Below are positions 24,173 to 32,806 of a stretch of DNA of 64,000 nucleotides, piece by piece (the first letter of the stretch is position 1; each line of letters starts with the position of its first letter). The notes under the pieces are model-generated. The model searched no databases, was not told the DNA's origin, and worked only from the letters and a program-made list of their open reading frames with translations. Made by a program: the position numbers and the translations under genes. Source of the DNA: Brevibacillus fortis (GTDB lineage Bacteria > Bacillota > Bacilli > Brevibacillales > Brevibacillaceae); assembly GCF_003013395.1 (NCBI RefSeq), contig NZ_PXZM01000001.1, positions 124,001 to 188,000 of the forward strand. Direction: 5' to 3'.

Positions 24173-26368
24173 TTACCCGATCCGATGCACTGCATGGCGG
24201 TTCCCTTGACGAAGTAATGGCGCAAGCATGCGCAGCTCTCGCTCATGACAGGTGAAAAGGAACACTTGCTGCTCTTGTGCCAGCATCGCTACATAGTCAA
24301 GCGTTCGGCGCAATCGCTCTTCATCATAATGGACAAAATGATCATCAAAAAACAGCGGCAATGGCTCCGACTGCTTGGCATGATGCACCAAAGCCAGACG
24401 CTGGGCAAGGTATAGCTGATCAATCGTCCCTGTGGAGCATTGGTCCTGTTCGAGCACCATTTGTTTGGTCGGCTCAAGCAAACGGACGGCAAAACCCTCA
24501 CGCGGATCGAGTCTGACATCCCGATACGCTCCCCCTGTAATATGCTCGATGATCTCCGATGCCTGTTGATTCACAGCAGGCGTGCTATCCCGTCGCCATT
24601 CCCCTACGGCCTCCTGCAACATTTCCCGAGCCAACTGAAGGGCGTCTCGCTTATTTTGTAGCTGACGAAGTGCAGCCTGCGCTTCCTCAAGCTCATCAGT
24701 TGCGCGAGATAATGACAGACTCTCATGAACCGCCATCTCACCATTTCCTCTGGCCATTTGTTCCCGCAGTTCCTGCAATCTCTCCTCAATCTGTACGATC
24801 TCGATGCGCAGTTTGCTTTGCTCGGTCTCATGCGCGTTTTTTTCCTGATCAAGCAAGCTCCGAAGTGCCTCCCCCCAACTTGCAGACAGATCGGCCTCCT
24901 GCTTCGTTTTCGCCATTTCCGATAGTAGCTGCTCAGATTGTTGCTTGCGTGTGCTTTTCAGTAGCTCTTCCCGTCTTTGCAAAAATGTATCCCAATCACT
25001 CGCCCCCCATCTCTGAACGAGTCTGCCTAGTTCAGCATCGAGTGAAGCGATCTCTTCTTGTACTCTTTGACTTTCCTGTACCGCGTCATTGTCTGCTGTT
25101 TGTTTGGGTCCTCCTGTACTCTCTTTTACTCGCAACAAGAAAACCCCAAAGCCGAACAGCACCAAAGCGGCAGTCGCAGAAATTCCACCCAGAACGGGAT
25201 GTCCACTCACGAAGCCGATTAACCCAAAAACAGACAGTATCCCTGCGCTGCCCCACATGAGTACAGCCCCCCGCTTCCTTTTCGCGTGATTCCCTTGTCG
25301 AGTGCTGCGTGATGCTGTACTTCGCGGACTTGTGGAAAGGGCGGATACAGCCAATGTCGCCAAACGAACATGCAATGCTTCTCGCTGTTTGAGCAATTGT
25401 GCGCCTTTTTCATAATCGTGTTGTAAGGGTACAAGATGGTCATCACCCTGTTGTACGGCTACTGTCGGCATATTTACCTGAGTGAAACCACGTCTTGCCT
25501 CTTCGTGAATAGCCAACTCGGCCTCAGAGAGAGCTGTTTGCTCCCACCACTCCCAGTCTTGTTGACTGACAGGAGCATGGCTTCGTTGCCAGCGTTCCTG
25601 CAACGCTTTCGCTTGTCCGGTTGAGCGATCCAGACGCTGCTGCAATCGGCTACGTCGCAGTTCTAATTGCTGACATTCTTCTTTCGCTTCCGCTATTTGC
25701 AGCGTCAGGTGACTGATCGTTTGCCACGCAGCTTTTGCATTCTCCTTCTCCTGCTCTTTTTGAGCTACCTTCGTTGCGGCTTTTCCCAAAAGTGTATTTT
25801 CGGCCCGTTCTTTTTTGCCGATGACCGCAACCTCCCGATCCAGCTCCGCCAAAATTTGTTGGACAGCCGGATTGGCTTCTTCCGCAGTCGTAAAAGTTGG
25901 AATCAAATGCTCAGCTGCTTGAAGGGGTTCCCTCCTGATCCACGTCAAATCCGTGAATAGACTGCGCGTAAGGCCCGTATGCTTTTCGATAAAATTGCGT
26001 TCCTTGCGCCTGTCTTCCAAATAAACATCAGTCAGCTCCGTCCATTCGGGGTCCAAAAAGAGGCGTGCCTCCTCCCGTTCCTTCGTCAATTGACGGTGCA
26101 GGCGATAGGTTTTGCCCGCTAATTTGTACGTAATGATCGTTTCATACGCGCCACTCTGCCACGGGCGGTATTTTTCATATTCAGGCAAGTATCGCGCCGA
26201 TTTGACGTAATCGCGCTTCACACCATACAAGGCAGCGAAAATGCCCTGAAGGATGGTTGATTTTCCAGACTCATTGGGGGCATAAAACAGATTGATGCCT
26301 GGAGCAAAACGGAAGGAAGCATCCTGCCATTTTCCGAAGCCCCCTAGCACTAGCTCCTCAATTTTCAT
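24173..26368 (-). CDS. yhaN: YhaN, SMC/Rad50-like ATPase with central membrane hairpin
   Basis: The 731-residue protein has the Rad50-type layout: Walker A APNESGKST near residue 33, long coiled coils (residues ~190-280 and ~430-560), a signature segment CSTGTIDQLYLAQRLAL near residue 640 and Walker B LPLFFDDHFVH near residue 672. Between the coils are two hydrophobic helices (AVLMWGSAGILSVFGLIGFV and VLGGISATAALVLFGFGVFL, residues ~375-420), the YhaN feature in place of a zinc hook. It would anchor the complex to the membrane. It pairs with YhaO, a nuclease, as an SbcCD-like complex in DNA repair. The start overlaps the yhaO stop by four bases. Confidence 0.88.
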   Translation of the reverse strand: MKIEELVLGGFGKWQDASFRFAPGINLFYAPNESGKSTILQGIFAALYGVKRDYVKSARYLPEYEKYRPWQSGAYETIITYKLAGKTYRLHRQLTKEREEARLFLDPEWTELTDVYLEDRRKERNFIEKHTGLTRSLFTDLTWIRREPLQAAEHLIPTFTTAEEANPAVQQILAELDREVAVIGKKERAENTLLGKAATKVAQKEQEKENAKAAWQTISHLTLQIAEAKEECQQLELRRSRLQQRLDRSTGQAKALQERWQRSHAPVSQQDWEWWEQTALSEAELAIHEEARRGFTQVNMPTVAVQQGDDHLVPLQHDYEKGAQLLKQREALHVRLATLAVSALSTSPRSTASRSTRQGNHAKRKRGAVLMWGSAGILSVFGLIGFVSGHPVLGGISATAALVLFGFGVFLLRVKESTGGPKQTADNDAVQESQRVQEEIASLDAELGRLVQRWGASDWDTFLQRREELLKSTRKQQSEQLLSEMAKTKQEADLSASWGEALRSLLDQEKNAHETEQSKLRIEIVQIEERLQELREQMARGNGEMAVHESLSLSRATDELEEAQAALRQLQNKRDALQLAREMLQEAVGEWRRDSTPAVNQQASEIIEHITGGAYRDVRLDPREGFAVRLLEPTKQMVLEQDQCSTGTIDQLYLAQRLALVHHAKQSEPLPLFFDDHFVHYDEERLRRTLDYVAMLAQEQQVFLFTCHERELRMLAPLLRQGNRHAVHRIG

Positions 26369-27498
26369 CGAATGGTCCCTCCAATCCGCGCCAAAGCCTC
26401 TTGCTTGGCCAACCTGACGATTTCTCGCTCATCCTCATTTTGTGCACGGGACTCCGCCTCTGCCAGCTTGGAAAGCCATCTCCCCCATACGCCACCATCT
26501 GCGATCAGCTTGTCCTCATCCACATCAGGCCACGTCCGATCTGTAAGCTGCAGCACAAAAAAACGGGAGAATCGCTGTTGAATTACGGACAATGGAGGCT
26601 GAAAATGCGCATCTCGCTCACCTGTCAGCGTGATGTACAGCATATCGGAATCCTTTTCCTCTGCGAGCTGCTGCTCCATCCAATCAATGAGCTGCTCAGT
26701 CGTTTCGACTCCTTTTGCCTCAATTTCCAGCTTTCGAATTTTGCGTGACTGGACAGGAATTGCCGTGAGCTGCAATCTGCCATCCTGATCCAGCTCGCCA
26801 TACAATACGTTTCGTTCTCCAGCTTCCTTGCTCGTCAATCCTTCTGGCGAGCCTGGGTAAGCAGCGAACGGTTGTTTTTTGACGGGATGCATGAACTGCT
26901 CTGGCTTGTGAATGTGTCCCATCGCAATATAGTCCATGTCCGTCTGTACGAGCTGCTGCAAGGTGACAGGCGCATACGGATGATGCTCCTCTTCCCCTGA
27001 ATGAGAAAGCACACTGGCGTGCAGAACCATCAGATGATGGGCATATCCTTCCAATTTGCCTGGAAACGTATCGAGTGGCGACTCATACACATGTGGCTGC
27101 CCGAAGCCCCAGCCGTAGATTACGCAGGACTTTTCGGGAAATTCGTACACGCCCCACTCGGGTGTAAACCAGTAGACGTTCGCCGGCCATTCCAATGTTT
27201 GATAAAACGAATCCGCTCGCCACGGATCATGATTGCCAGGTGCGATCACGACAGGGATTGGTGCGATACTAGCAAAAAGATCACGTAAAAACATCGCAGT
27301 TGATCGTCTTCCCCCGTGGTATTCCAACAAATCTCCAGCAATGAGCCAGAAGTCCGCTCCCTTTTCGCGGACAAGGTCACGGATTCTTTTCATCGTTTGA
27401 CGAAAATCATCCTGACGCAGCTCGTAACGCTCCCCCAACATTTGAAGCGGTGCATCCAGATGGACGTCCGCTGTATGAATAAATGACAGCACGATCAC
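26365..27498 (-). CDS. yhaO: YhaO, Mre11/SbcD-like metallophosphoesterase nuclease
   Basis: The protein is 377 residues from a GTG at 27498 (five bases after AGGAG); another GTG at 27492 is possible. Mre11-type nuclease motifs are seen: FIHTADVHLDAP near residue 8, LIAGDLLEYH near residue 58, PGNHDPWR near residue 95 and MGHIHKPEQF near residue 200, with metal-binding Asp and His residues. It acts with the YhaN ATPase as an SbcCD-type DNA double-strand break repair nuclease. The third member of the B. subtilis operon, yhaM, is missing. The operon has no terminator of its own seen in the 100 bases after yhaN. Confidence 0.88.
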   Translation of the reverse strand: MIVLSFIHTADVHLDAPLQMLGERYELRQDDFRQTMKRIRDLVREKGADFWLIAGDLLEYHGGRRSTAMFLRDLFASIAPIPVVIAPGNHDPWRADSFYQTLEWPANVYWFTPEWGVYEFPEKSCVIYGWGFGQPHVYESPLDTFPGKLEGYAHHLMVLHASVLSHSGEEEHHPYAPVTLQQLVQTDMDYIAMGHIHKPEQFMHPVKKQPFAAYPGSPEGLTSKEAGERNVLYGELDQDGRLQLTAIPVQSRKIRKLEIEAKGVETTEQLIDWMEQQLAEEKDSDMLYITLTGERDAHFQPPLSVIQQRFSRFFVLQLTDRTWPDVDEDKLIADGGVWGRWLSKLAEAESRAQNEDEREIVRLAKQEALARIGGTIR

Positions 27499-27583
27499 TT
27501 CCACTCCTCACATAAAACAGACGAACATACTTTCCCTTTATGATACAGAGGAAAAGGCTGGATGAAAAGCATCTGTCAGAACG

Positions 27584-27613
27584 AAAAAACTTCCGCCAAC
27601 TGGGACGGAAGTT
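27584..27613 (-). terminator. Intrinsic terminator of the DJ-1/PfpI gene
   Basis: aacttccg (27588-27595) pairs with cggaagtt (27606-27613), and the minus strand runs into TTTTTT. Confidence 0.8.
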
Positions 27614-27628
27614 TGGATGACTTGTTTT

Positions 27629-28180
27629 TTACTTGAGCAAATGGAGAAATTCACGCATGAAGCCTGGCAAGTCTGGCCATGCATGTCCCGAAACCAGATT
27701 GCCATCGACATGGAGCGTTTCGGTTTGGTAGATCGCACCACACGCTTCTACATCCGGTCTGCATGCCTGATAAGCTGTGATTTCACGACCAGCTAAGTGT
27801 TCACGAACGATGGTCAATACTTGTGAGCCGTGGCAGATGGCTGCGACTGGCTTCTTCGTCTCGAAAAAGTGCGCCACAATCGGCTTCAGGTGCTCATTGA
27901 GCCTGATATGCTCAGGTGCTCGTCCACCCGGAATAATCAAGGCGTCAAACGCCTCTGGGTTAATGTCTGAGAATGCAACATGGGCGGGAAGCTGATAGGC
28001 TGGCTTTTCTGTGTACGTCTCACTGTGTGCTTCGAAATCATGGCAAACGGTGTGCAGGGTTTTCACGCTGGGTGCTGCAATGACCGTTTCATACCCTTCT
28101 TCCAAGCAGCGGTAATACGGATAGAAAACCTCCAGTGCCTCCACGGCATCCCCTGTTACAATTAACACTTTTTTGCTCAT
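27629..28180 (-). CDS. DJ-1/PfpI family protein
   Basis: The 183-residue protein has the flavodoxin-like DJ-1/PfpI fold: KVLIVTGDAVEALE at the start (with the conserved Glu), DALIIPGGRAPEH near residue 80 and the nucleophile elbow AAICHGSQVLT near residue 112, in which the Cys-His pair is present. Such proteins include glyoxalases, deglycase-like enzymes and stress chaperones; no specific reaction can be assigned. The ATG at 28180 follows GAGG by seven bases. A terminator lies just past its stop. It is a single-gene unit between yhaO and lytH. Confidence 0.83.
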   Translation of the reverse strand: MSKKVLIVTGDAVEALEVFYPYYRCLEEGYETVIAAPSVKTLHTVCHDFEAHSETYTEKPAYQLPAHVAFSDINPEAFDALIIPGGRAPEHIRLNEHLKPIVAHFFETKKPVAAICHGSQVLTIVREHLAGREITAYQACRPDVEACGAIYQTETLHVDGNLVSGHAWPDLPGFMREFLHLLK

Positions 28181-28387
28181 CACACAGCCTCCTCATGACC
28201 ATTTATTAAGGAATACACTCCTCCTGATTTGAATTCTTTGGCTGTACGGTGTGCTCCTGCCTCCTTTTCTGCAAATTTACAAAACTTTCCTCACCAACAA
28301 CCAAAAGCTCTTCCAAAAGTATCTTGGATAATCCACTCCAACTGGCAGAAACTACAACAAAAGACTACTAGGCTGGAGGGAGACGGC

Positions 28388-29395
28388 ATGCGAGTTTTCC
28401 GCCTAATCATTCAGATCAGCTTGTGCGTGGTTGCAGCTATTTCGCCACTAGAATCCGTCGCCGGAATCGCTCCGTCCGCTAAAGAGCAAGACCCGGTTCT
28501 TCAAGAGCGCTTGCAGCTTTTTTTGCGCTTGGAATCGATGCACGGCATTCCGTGGAATTATCTGGCAGCCATTGATCAATACGAGCGAACCATGAAAATA
28601 CGCCGGAAGAAGCAGGAACAAGAAAATGTCTCGCGGCTAACAGCCGTGGACATTCCAAGCGACCGTTGGGCAGGTGCGTTCAATCCTGAAGCGGAGGATA
28701 CCAATCCGGTATCTATTCAGTTTTTTGACGGGATCGGAATGGACGGGGATGGCGATGGGCTTGCAGATCGTCATAACGATCTCGATGCACTCACTACTTT
28801 CATTCGCTACCTATCCCAATACGGCTTCTCTCACGAAGATTGGCAAATCGGTCTCTGGTCATACTACCAGCGGGATCGGTCCGTGAAGACGATCAGGCAG
28901 TTCGCGCAGGTGTACGCAAAGTATCAACATCTGCACCTAGATGAGCGCCATTTTCCCATTCTGGCAAGGTACGAATACAGCTACCGCAGCACATGGGGGG
29001 CTCCACGCGGCTGGGGTGGTCGTCGCATCCACGAGGGGACCGATATTTTTGCGAGTCACGGCACCCCTGTACTCAGCACAGCGTACGGAGTCATTGAGGT
29101 AATCGGCTGGAACAGGTTTGGCGGATGGCGAATCGGCATGCGTGACATGGGCAATGTGTACCATTACTTTGCACATCTGTCCTCGTTTAAAAAGGGCTTG
29201 AAGCCTGGTGACATCGTGGAGCCAGGAGAAGTGATCGGATATATCGGCAGCTCTGGATACGGGAAGCCCGGCACCTCAGGCAAATTTCCTCCCCATCTGC
29301 ACTACGGTATGTATCGGGAAACAGGTGGAGCAGATTGGTCATTTGATCCCTACCCGTATTTACGACGTTGGGAGCGGCAAAAGAAGCGGCAATGA
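28388..29395 (+). CDS. lytH: M23 peptidase, LytH-like sporulation cell-wall endopeptidase
   Basis: The protein has 335 residues from the ATG at 28388, after GGAGGGAG; longer frames upstream lack a site. It begins with a signal-anchor (FRLIIQISLCVVAAISP), then a helical domain with LESMHGIPWNYLAAIDQYERTM and the calcium-like DGDGDGLADRHNDLDA loop (residues ~116-130). The C-terminal M23 domain has RIHEGTDIFA (HxxxD, Zn ligands, near residue 215) and PHLHYGM near residue 305. LytH of B. subtilis removes L-Ala side chains in spore cortex; it lies next to lipA in B. subtilis (yunA), which supports the match. Functional identity is inference from synteny and domains. Confidence 0.75.
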   Translation: MRVFRLIIQISLCVVAAISPLESVAGIAPSAKEQDPVLQERLQLFLRLESMHGIPWNYLAAIDQYERTMKIRRKKQEQENVSRLTAVDIPSDRWAGAFNPEAEDTNPVSIQFFDGIGMDGDGDGLADRHNDLDALTTFIRYLSQYGFSHEDWQIGLWSYYQRDRSVKTIRQFAQVYAKYQHLHLDERHFPILARYEYSYRSTWGAPRGWGGRRIHEGTDIFASHGTPVLSTAYGVIEVIGWNRFGGWRIGMRDMGNVYHYFAHLSSFKKGLKPGDIVEPGEVIGYIGSSGYGKPGTSGKFPPHLHYGMYRETGGADWSFDPYPYLRRWERQKKRQ

Positions 29396-29410
29396 AGCCG
29401 CTTCTTTTTT
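29381..29410 (+). terminator. Intrinsic terminator of lytH
   Basis: aagaagcggc (29381-29390) pairs with gccgcttctt (29397-29406), followed by a T-run. The stem overlaps the lytH stop codon. Confidence 0.85.
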
Positions 29411-29427
29411 ATGGGCAGCTCTTTTCA

Positions 29428-29456
29428 TTGACATCCAGCATCCGTAAAAATACAAT
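29428..29456 (+). promoter_or_regulatory. Sigma-A promoter of the TetR-ALDH unit
   Basis: A perfect -35 TTGACA (29428-29433) and TACAAT (29451-29456) are separated by 17 bases. Confidence 0.85.
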
Positions 29457-29470
29457 AAAAGCAGAAAAAC

Positions 29471-29484
29471 TGGACAGTTGTCCA
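29471..29484 (+). promoter_or_regulatory. Palindromic operator candidate for the TetR regulator
   Basis: TGGACA-gt-TGTCCA is a perfect 6-2-6 palindrome just downstream of the predicted transcription start and upstream of the ribosome site. This is the expected place for autorepression by the TetR protein encoded immediately downstream. Confidence 0.7.
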
Positions 29485-29501
29485 AAAAAAGAGGTGAGAA
29501 A

Positions 29502-30110
29502 GTGACTACCCAGAAAAAAGCCGAAGCAAAACGGGCATATTTGATTGAGCAAGCGACTGCTTGTTTGGCTGAAAAAGGGTATGCACATGTTTCCTTGCGC
29601 GACATTGCCAAAGAATCTGGCGTCTCACTCGGCATCCTGCATTATTACTTTGCAAGCAAAGAAGAGCTTTTGCTCGCGGTAATCTCTAGCTACAAAGGAC
29701 GTTTTATGGAGGAGTTGGAACGCGAAGTAATCACGGCTCCATCTGGCGAATGGTCAGCAGCTCTTGCCCGTGTTTTGTGCCGGAGTCTACAAGAGGATCG
29801 GAAGCTGCATCGGCTCTGGTATGACTTGCAGGTACAATCCATGTACGTTCCTGCGTTTGGTGAACAAGTAAAAGACATTCGATCCCGGCTGCATCAGCTC
29901 ATCTCTCGTATGCTCGTACGATTACAGCGCGAAGAACAATATTCATTGACCATCGACGAAGACTCCGCAATCTCACTCATTTACTCTGCAATCGACGGAT
30001 TTCTTTTTCAGTTTTTGCTCGATGAGCTACAGAGGCCGGAAGAAGCGATTGCCCGTTTTGAACAGGCCTTTGCCCATTTGATGCGTACACTCTTCTCTTC
30101 TGAATCTTAA
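29502..30110 (+). CDS. TetR family transcriptional regulator
   Basis: The protein has 202 residues from a GTG at 29502, after GAGGTGAG. The N-terminal helix-turn-helix is clear: RAYLIEQATACLAEKGYAHVSLRDIAKESGVSLGILHYYFASKEELLLAV. The C-terminal ligand-binding domain is helical with GFLFQFLLDEL. The palindromic TGGACA-gt-TGTCCA at 29471-29484 just upstream is a likely operator, implying autorepression and control of the aldehyde dehydrogenase gene 21 bases downstream. The ligand is unknown; a fatty or aromatic aldehyde, or a precursor of it, is plausible from the neighbour. Confidence 0.87.
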   Translation: MTTQKKAEAKRAYLIEQATACLAEKGYAHVSLRDIAKESGVSLGILHYYFASKEELLLAVISSYKGRFMEELEREVITAPSGEWSAALARVLCRSLQEDRKLHRLWYDLQVQSMYVPAFGEQVKDIRSRLHQLISRMLVRLQREEQYSLTIDEDSAISLIYSAIDGFLFQFLLDELQRPEEAIARFEQAFAHLMRTLFSSES

Positions 30111-30131
30111 TCTCCTTAATCGAGGTGAATC

Positions 30132-31664
30132 ATGATGGCAGTCATGTCCATGCAAAACCCCGCCACCGGAGAGCTGCTAGGCTCTTTACAGGAAGCGACT
30201 CCAGAACAAGTAGAAGACGCGATGGCACGTGCGCGGCTTGCCTTTTCAGCTTGGTCCGCTACATCCTTGGCTGAGCGTCTGGACTATTTGACACGATTGC
30301 GGCACTATTTAGTCGATCACGGCGAAGAAATCGCCCGAAAAATTAGTGAGGCGACCGGAAAAGTTACATTGGAAGCGTACATGACCGAAATTTTCGTCAC
30401 TGTCGACACCATCCGTTTTTACGAAAAACATGCCTATCAGATGCTGGCCGATCAGCCTGTACCAACCTCCCTCGTGCTGTGGCCGAAGAAATCGTATATC
30501 CACTACAAGCCGATGGGTGTCGTCGCGGTCATCTCTCCGTGGAATTATCCGTTTCAGCTTGCCGTCATTCCCGTATTATCTGCCCTCGTAGCAGGCAATA
30601 CCGTTATTTTAAAACCATCCGAGGTGACTGCTTCTACTGGACTGCTCATTGAAGAGGTGTTTTCCGCTGTTTCTATGCCAGATGGAGTCGTGACAGTCCT
30701 GCATGGGGGACGCGAAGCTGGACAGGCGCTGGTGGCTGCGCGCCCGGATAAAATATTTTTCACAGGCTCTGTCGCAACAGGCAAAAAAATTATGGCGGCA
30801 GCGTCGGAGCATTTGATCCCTGTTGAACTGGAGCTAGGCGGCAAAGACCCGATGATCGTGTTTGAGGACGCTCATCTGGAACGGGCAGCGAATGGCGCGG
30901 TGTGGGGGGCTTTTACGAACTCTGGGCAGGTATGTATGTCTGTTGAACGGCTTTTTGTCCATGAAAAGGTATATCCTGAATTTCTCAAGCTGGTCACTGA
31001 AAAAACAAAAGCCCTGCGTCAAAGCTATCCGGATCAGGCCGAGGTCGGGTCGATGACGTCTTCCCAACAAATCGGAATTATCCGTGAGCATGTGAATGAA
31101 GCACTGGCTGCGGGCGCGACAGCAGTCACCGGAGGACTTCCTTCCTCTGACAGCATGTATATCGCACCGACCATTCTCACAAACGTGACACCTGACATGA
31201 AAATCATGCGGGACGAGACCTTTGGTCCGGTGTTGCCCATCATGACTTTTGCCAGCGAAGAAGAGGCTGTCCGCCTGGCTAACAGCTCACCGTACGGGCT
31301 GAATGCCTCGGTATGGTCAGCCAATCAAACAAAAGCGGATCGCGTAGCTCGTCAGCTGGACAGCGGCAACGTGTGTATCAACGACGTCATTATCAGCTAC
31401 GCCAATCCCCATCTTCCTTTTGGCGGGGTTAAACAGAGCGGCATCGGCCGTTATCGCGGGCCTTCAGGACTGCAAGCCTTTACGCACAGCATCTCTGTCA
31501 TCCATGATCCGGGCAAACGCAAGCGGGAGTTCAATTGGTATCCGTATACGAAAGACCAGGAGCTCACCTTCGTCGGTTTGACCAACCTGCTGTACGGCAA
31601 GCTCCAAAATGTAAATCGCCGGACTTTGAGTGCGATCTGGCGCGAATTCAAGCGCCTGTTCTAA
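30132..31664 (+). CDS. Aldehyde dehydrogenase, class 3-like
   Basis: The 510-residue protein is an NAD(P)-dependent aldehyde dehydrogenase: SPWNYPFQL near residue 137, FTGSVATGKKI near residue 215, the catalytic Glu in LELGGKDP near residue 237 and the catalytic Cys in NSGQVCMSVER near residue 268. Length and the basic C-terminal extension (YTKDQELTFV.., FKRLF) resemble the long-chain or coniferyl-type group, which often lies at the membrane. ATGs at 30132 and 30135 both follow GAGGTGA; the second has the better spacing. It is co-transcribed with the TetR gene, which probably represses it until its substrate or a related ligand is present. Confidence 0.87.
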   Translation: MMAVMSMQNPATGELLGSLQEATPEQVEDAMARARLAFSAWSATSLAERLDYLTRLRHYLVDHGEEIARKISEATGKVTLEAYMTEIFVTVDTIRFYEKHAYQMLADQPVPTSLVLWPKKSYIHYKPMGVVAVISPWNYPFQLAVIPVLSALVAGNTVILKPSEVTASTGLLIEEVFSAVSMPDGVVTVLHGGREAGQALVAARPDKIFFTGSVATGKKIMAAASEHLIPVELELGGKDPMIVFEDAHLERAANGAVWGAFTNSGQVCMSVERLFVHEKVYPEFLKLVTEKTKALRQSYPDQAEVGSMTSSQQIGIIREHVNEALAAGATAVTGGLPSSDSMYIAPTILTNVTPDMKIMRDETFGPVLPIMTFASEEEAVRLANSSPYGLNASVWSANQTKADRVARQLDSGNVCINDVIISYANPHLPFGGVKQSGIGRYRGPSGLQAFTHSISVIHDPGKRKREFNWYPYTKDQELTFVGLTNLLYGKLQNVNRRTLSAIWREFKRLF

Positions 31665-31687
31665 CTACGCCGGAATACTACTGCTCC

Positions 31688-32806
31688 TTATTTCAATGTG
31701 CCAAAACCGACAATTTCCAGATGAACCTTAACGTTGATTCTAGCTTTTTTATAAAGGGCGAGACCCGTTTCCCGCGTCCATTTGCCATCATACTTTTGGC
31801 GAATGCTCTCCTCTAGCTGCGCCGGGTCAACCCCTTGCTTTTGAAAACGGACCAGCATCTTCATGCTTTCCTTTTTGATCCGTGTCTCAAGCTCTTGAAC
31901 CAAGGTCCGAAGTTGAGACCGCTTCTCCAAATCCTTGTTGCCTGAATAGCCTACCAACATCCCTCTTACCCGAAGATCGATGCTGATGACAGGCTTTTTC
32001 AGGCTGCCTTTGCTTCTCACCTTCGTTTGTGCCCGCACAAAATCGAAAACGATTTTTTCCGTTTGTTTTTTACCTGTCTTCGTCTCGTGTTGAAACTCGA
32101 AGCTCATACGTGGCAAGCGTTCTCTACCGAGAAACCCCTGAACCAGCTTCCCCTCTCGCTGTGAATACAATCCGATCATCCTGTCCACGCGAAAAAGGGC
32201 CACCTTAAAGATCTGAATCTCTCCGTTACTGTGGATGAGATAAGGAAGAGTGGGGTCCATCGTGTTGCTGGTCATCATAAAAACAAAATCGTGAATGGTC
32301 GCAAAAGACGAAAAGGCCGTTTCCACTCGCGGACGGAGCAGGTTGTTTAAATACGTGTTGATTTCCGGCCTGTGGTTATAGGTTCCTTTGATGACATCTT
32401 TCGCTGTTCCTTTGACGACGGCAATGTATACATTTTCTCCGACAATTGGATTGCGGTAGAGATCCAGGATGACTTTTCCGATCCCTGCTTTGCGGGCGTA
32501 TTCTTCACTGAACAAAATCACCCGCAATTGCGAGAGCGACATGGTCCTCTCTGCTTTTGTCGCGAGATTCAGCATCGCCTCGCTCGTCATCGAGGCATGC
32601 GTCGAGTACACCTGTGTCGTTTCCTTATTCCTAGCGGGTACCGGTACCGATACGGTGACATCTATCTTTTCACGGTCCACATAATCGAAGCCCATAACCC
32701 CAATCATGGCCATATCTTCTAGTGACGGCCGTTCGATTTCGCGCCCACAACCGCAAAGGCAGAGCAAGAGGACAACCGCAGCGATGAACCAGCTCGCCCT
32801 CTTCAT
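31688..32806 (-). CDS. gerC: Germinant receptor lipoprotein, Ger(x)C family
   Basis: The 372-residue protein is a Ger(x)C-family germinant-receptor subunit. It has a lipobox CLCGC (Cys near residue 20), then RPSLEDMAMIGVMGFDYV, and a C-terminal region with YKKARINVKVHLEIVGFGTLK. C subunits are lipid-anchored on the outer face of the spore inner membrane. The gene overlaps the upstream permease gene by four bases, completing an A-B-C receptor operon. The ATG lies right after a GAGG-type site inside that gene. It is the last gene of the operon, with no strong terminator seen before the ALDH gene's end on the other strand. Confidence 0.88.
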   Translation of the reverse strand: MKRASWFIAAVVLLLCLCGCGREIERPSLEDMAMIGVMGFDYVDREKIDVTVSVPVPARNKETTQVYSTHASMTSEAMLNLATKAERTMSLSQLRVILFSEEYARKAGIGKVILDLYRNPIVGENVYIAVVKGTAKDVIKGTYNHRPEINTYLNNLLRPRVETAFSSFATIHDFVFMMTSNTMDPTLPYLIHSNGEIQIFKVALFRVDRMIGLYSQREGKLVQGFLGRERLPRMSFEFQHETKTGKKQTEKIVFDFVRAQTKVRSKGSLKKPVISIDLRVRGMLVGYSGNKDLEKRSQLRTLVQELETRIKKESMKMLVRFQKQGVDPAQLEESIRQKYDGKWTRETGLALYKKARINVKVHLEIVGFGTLK

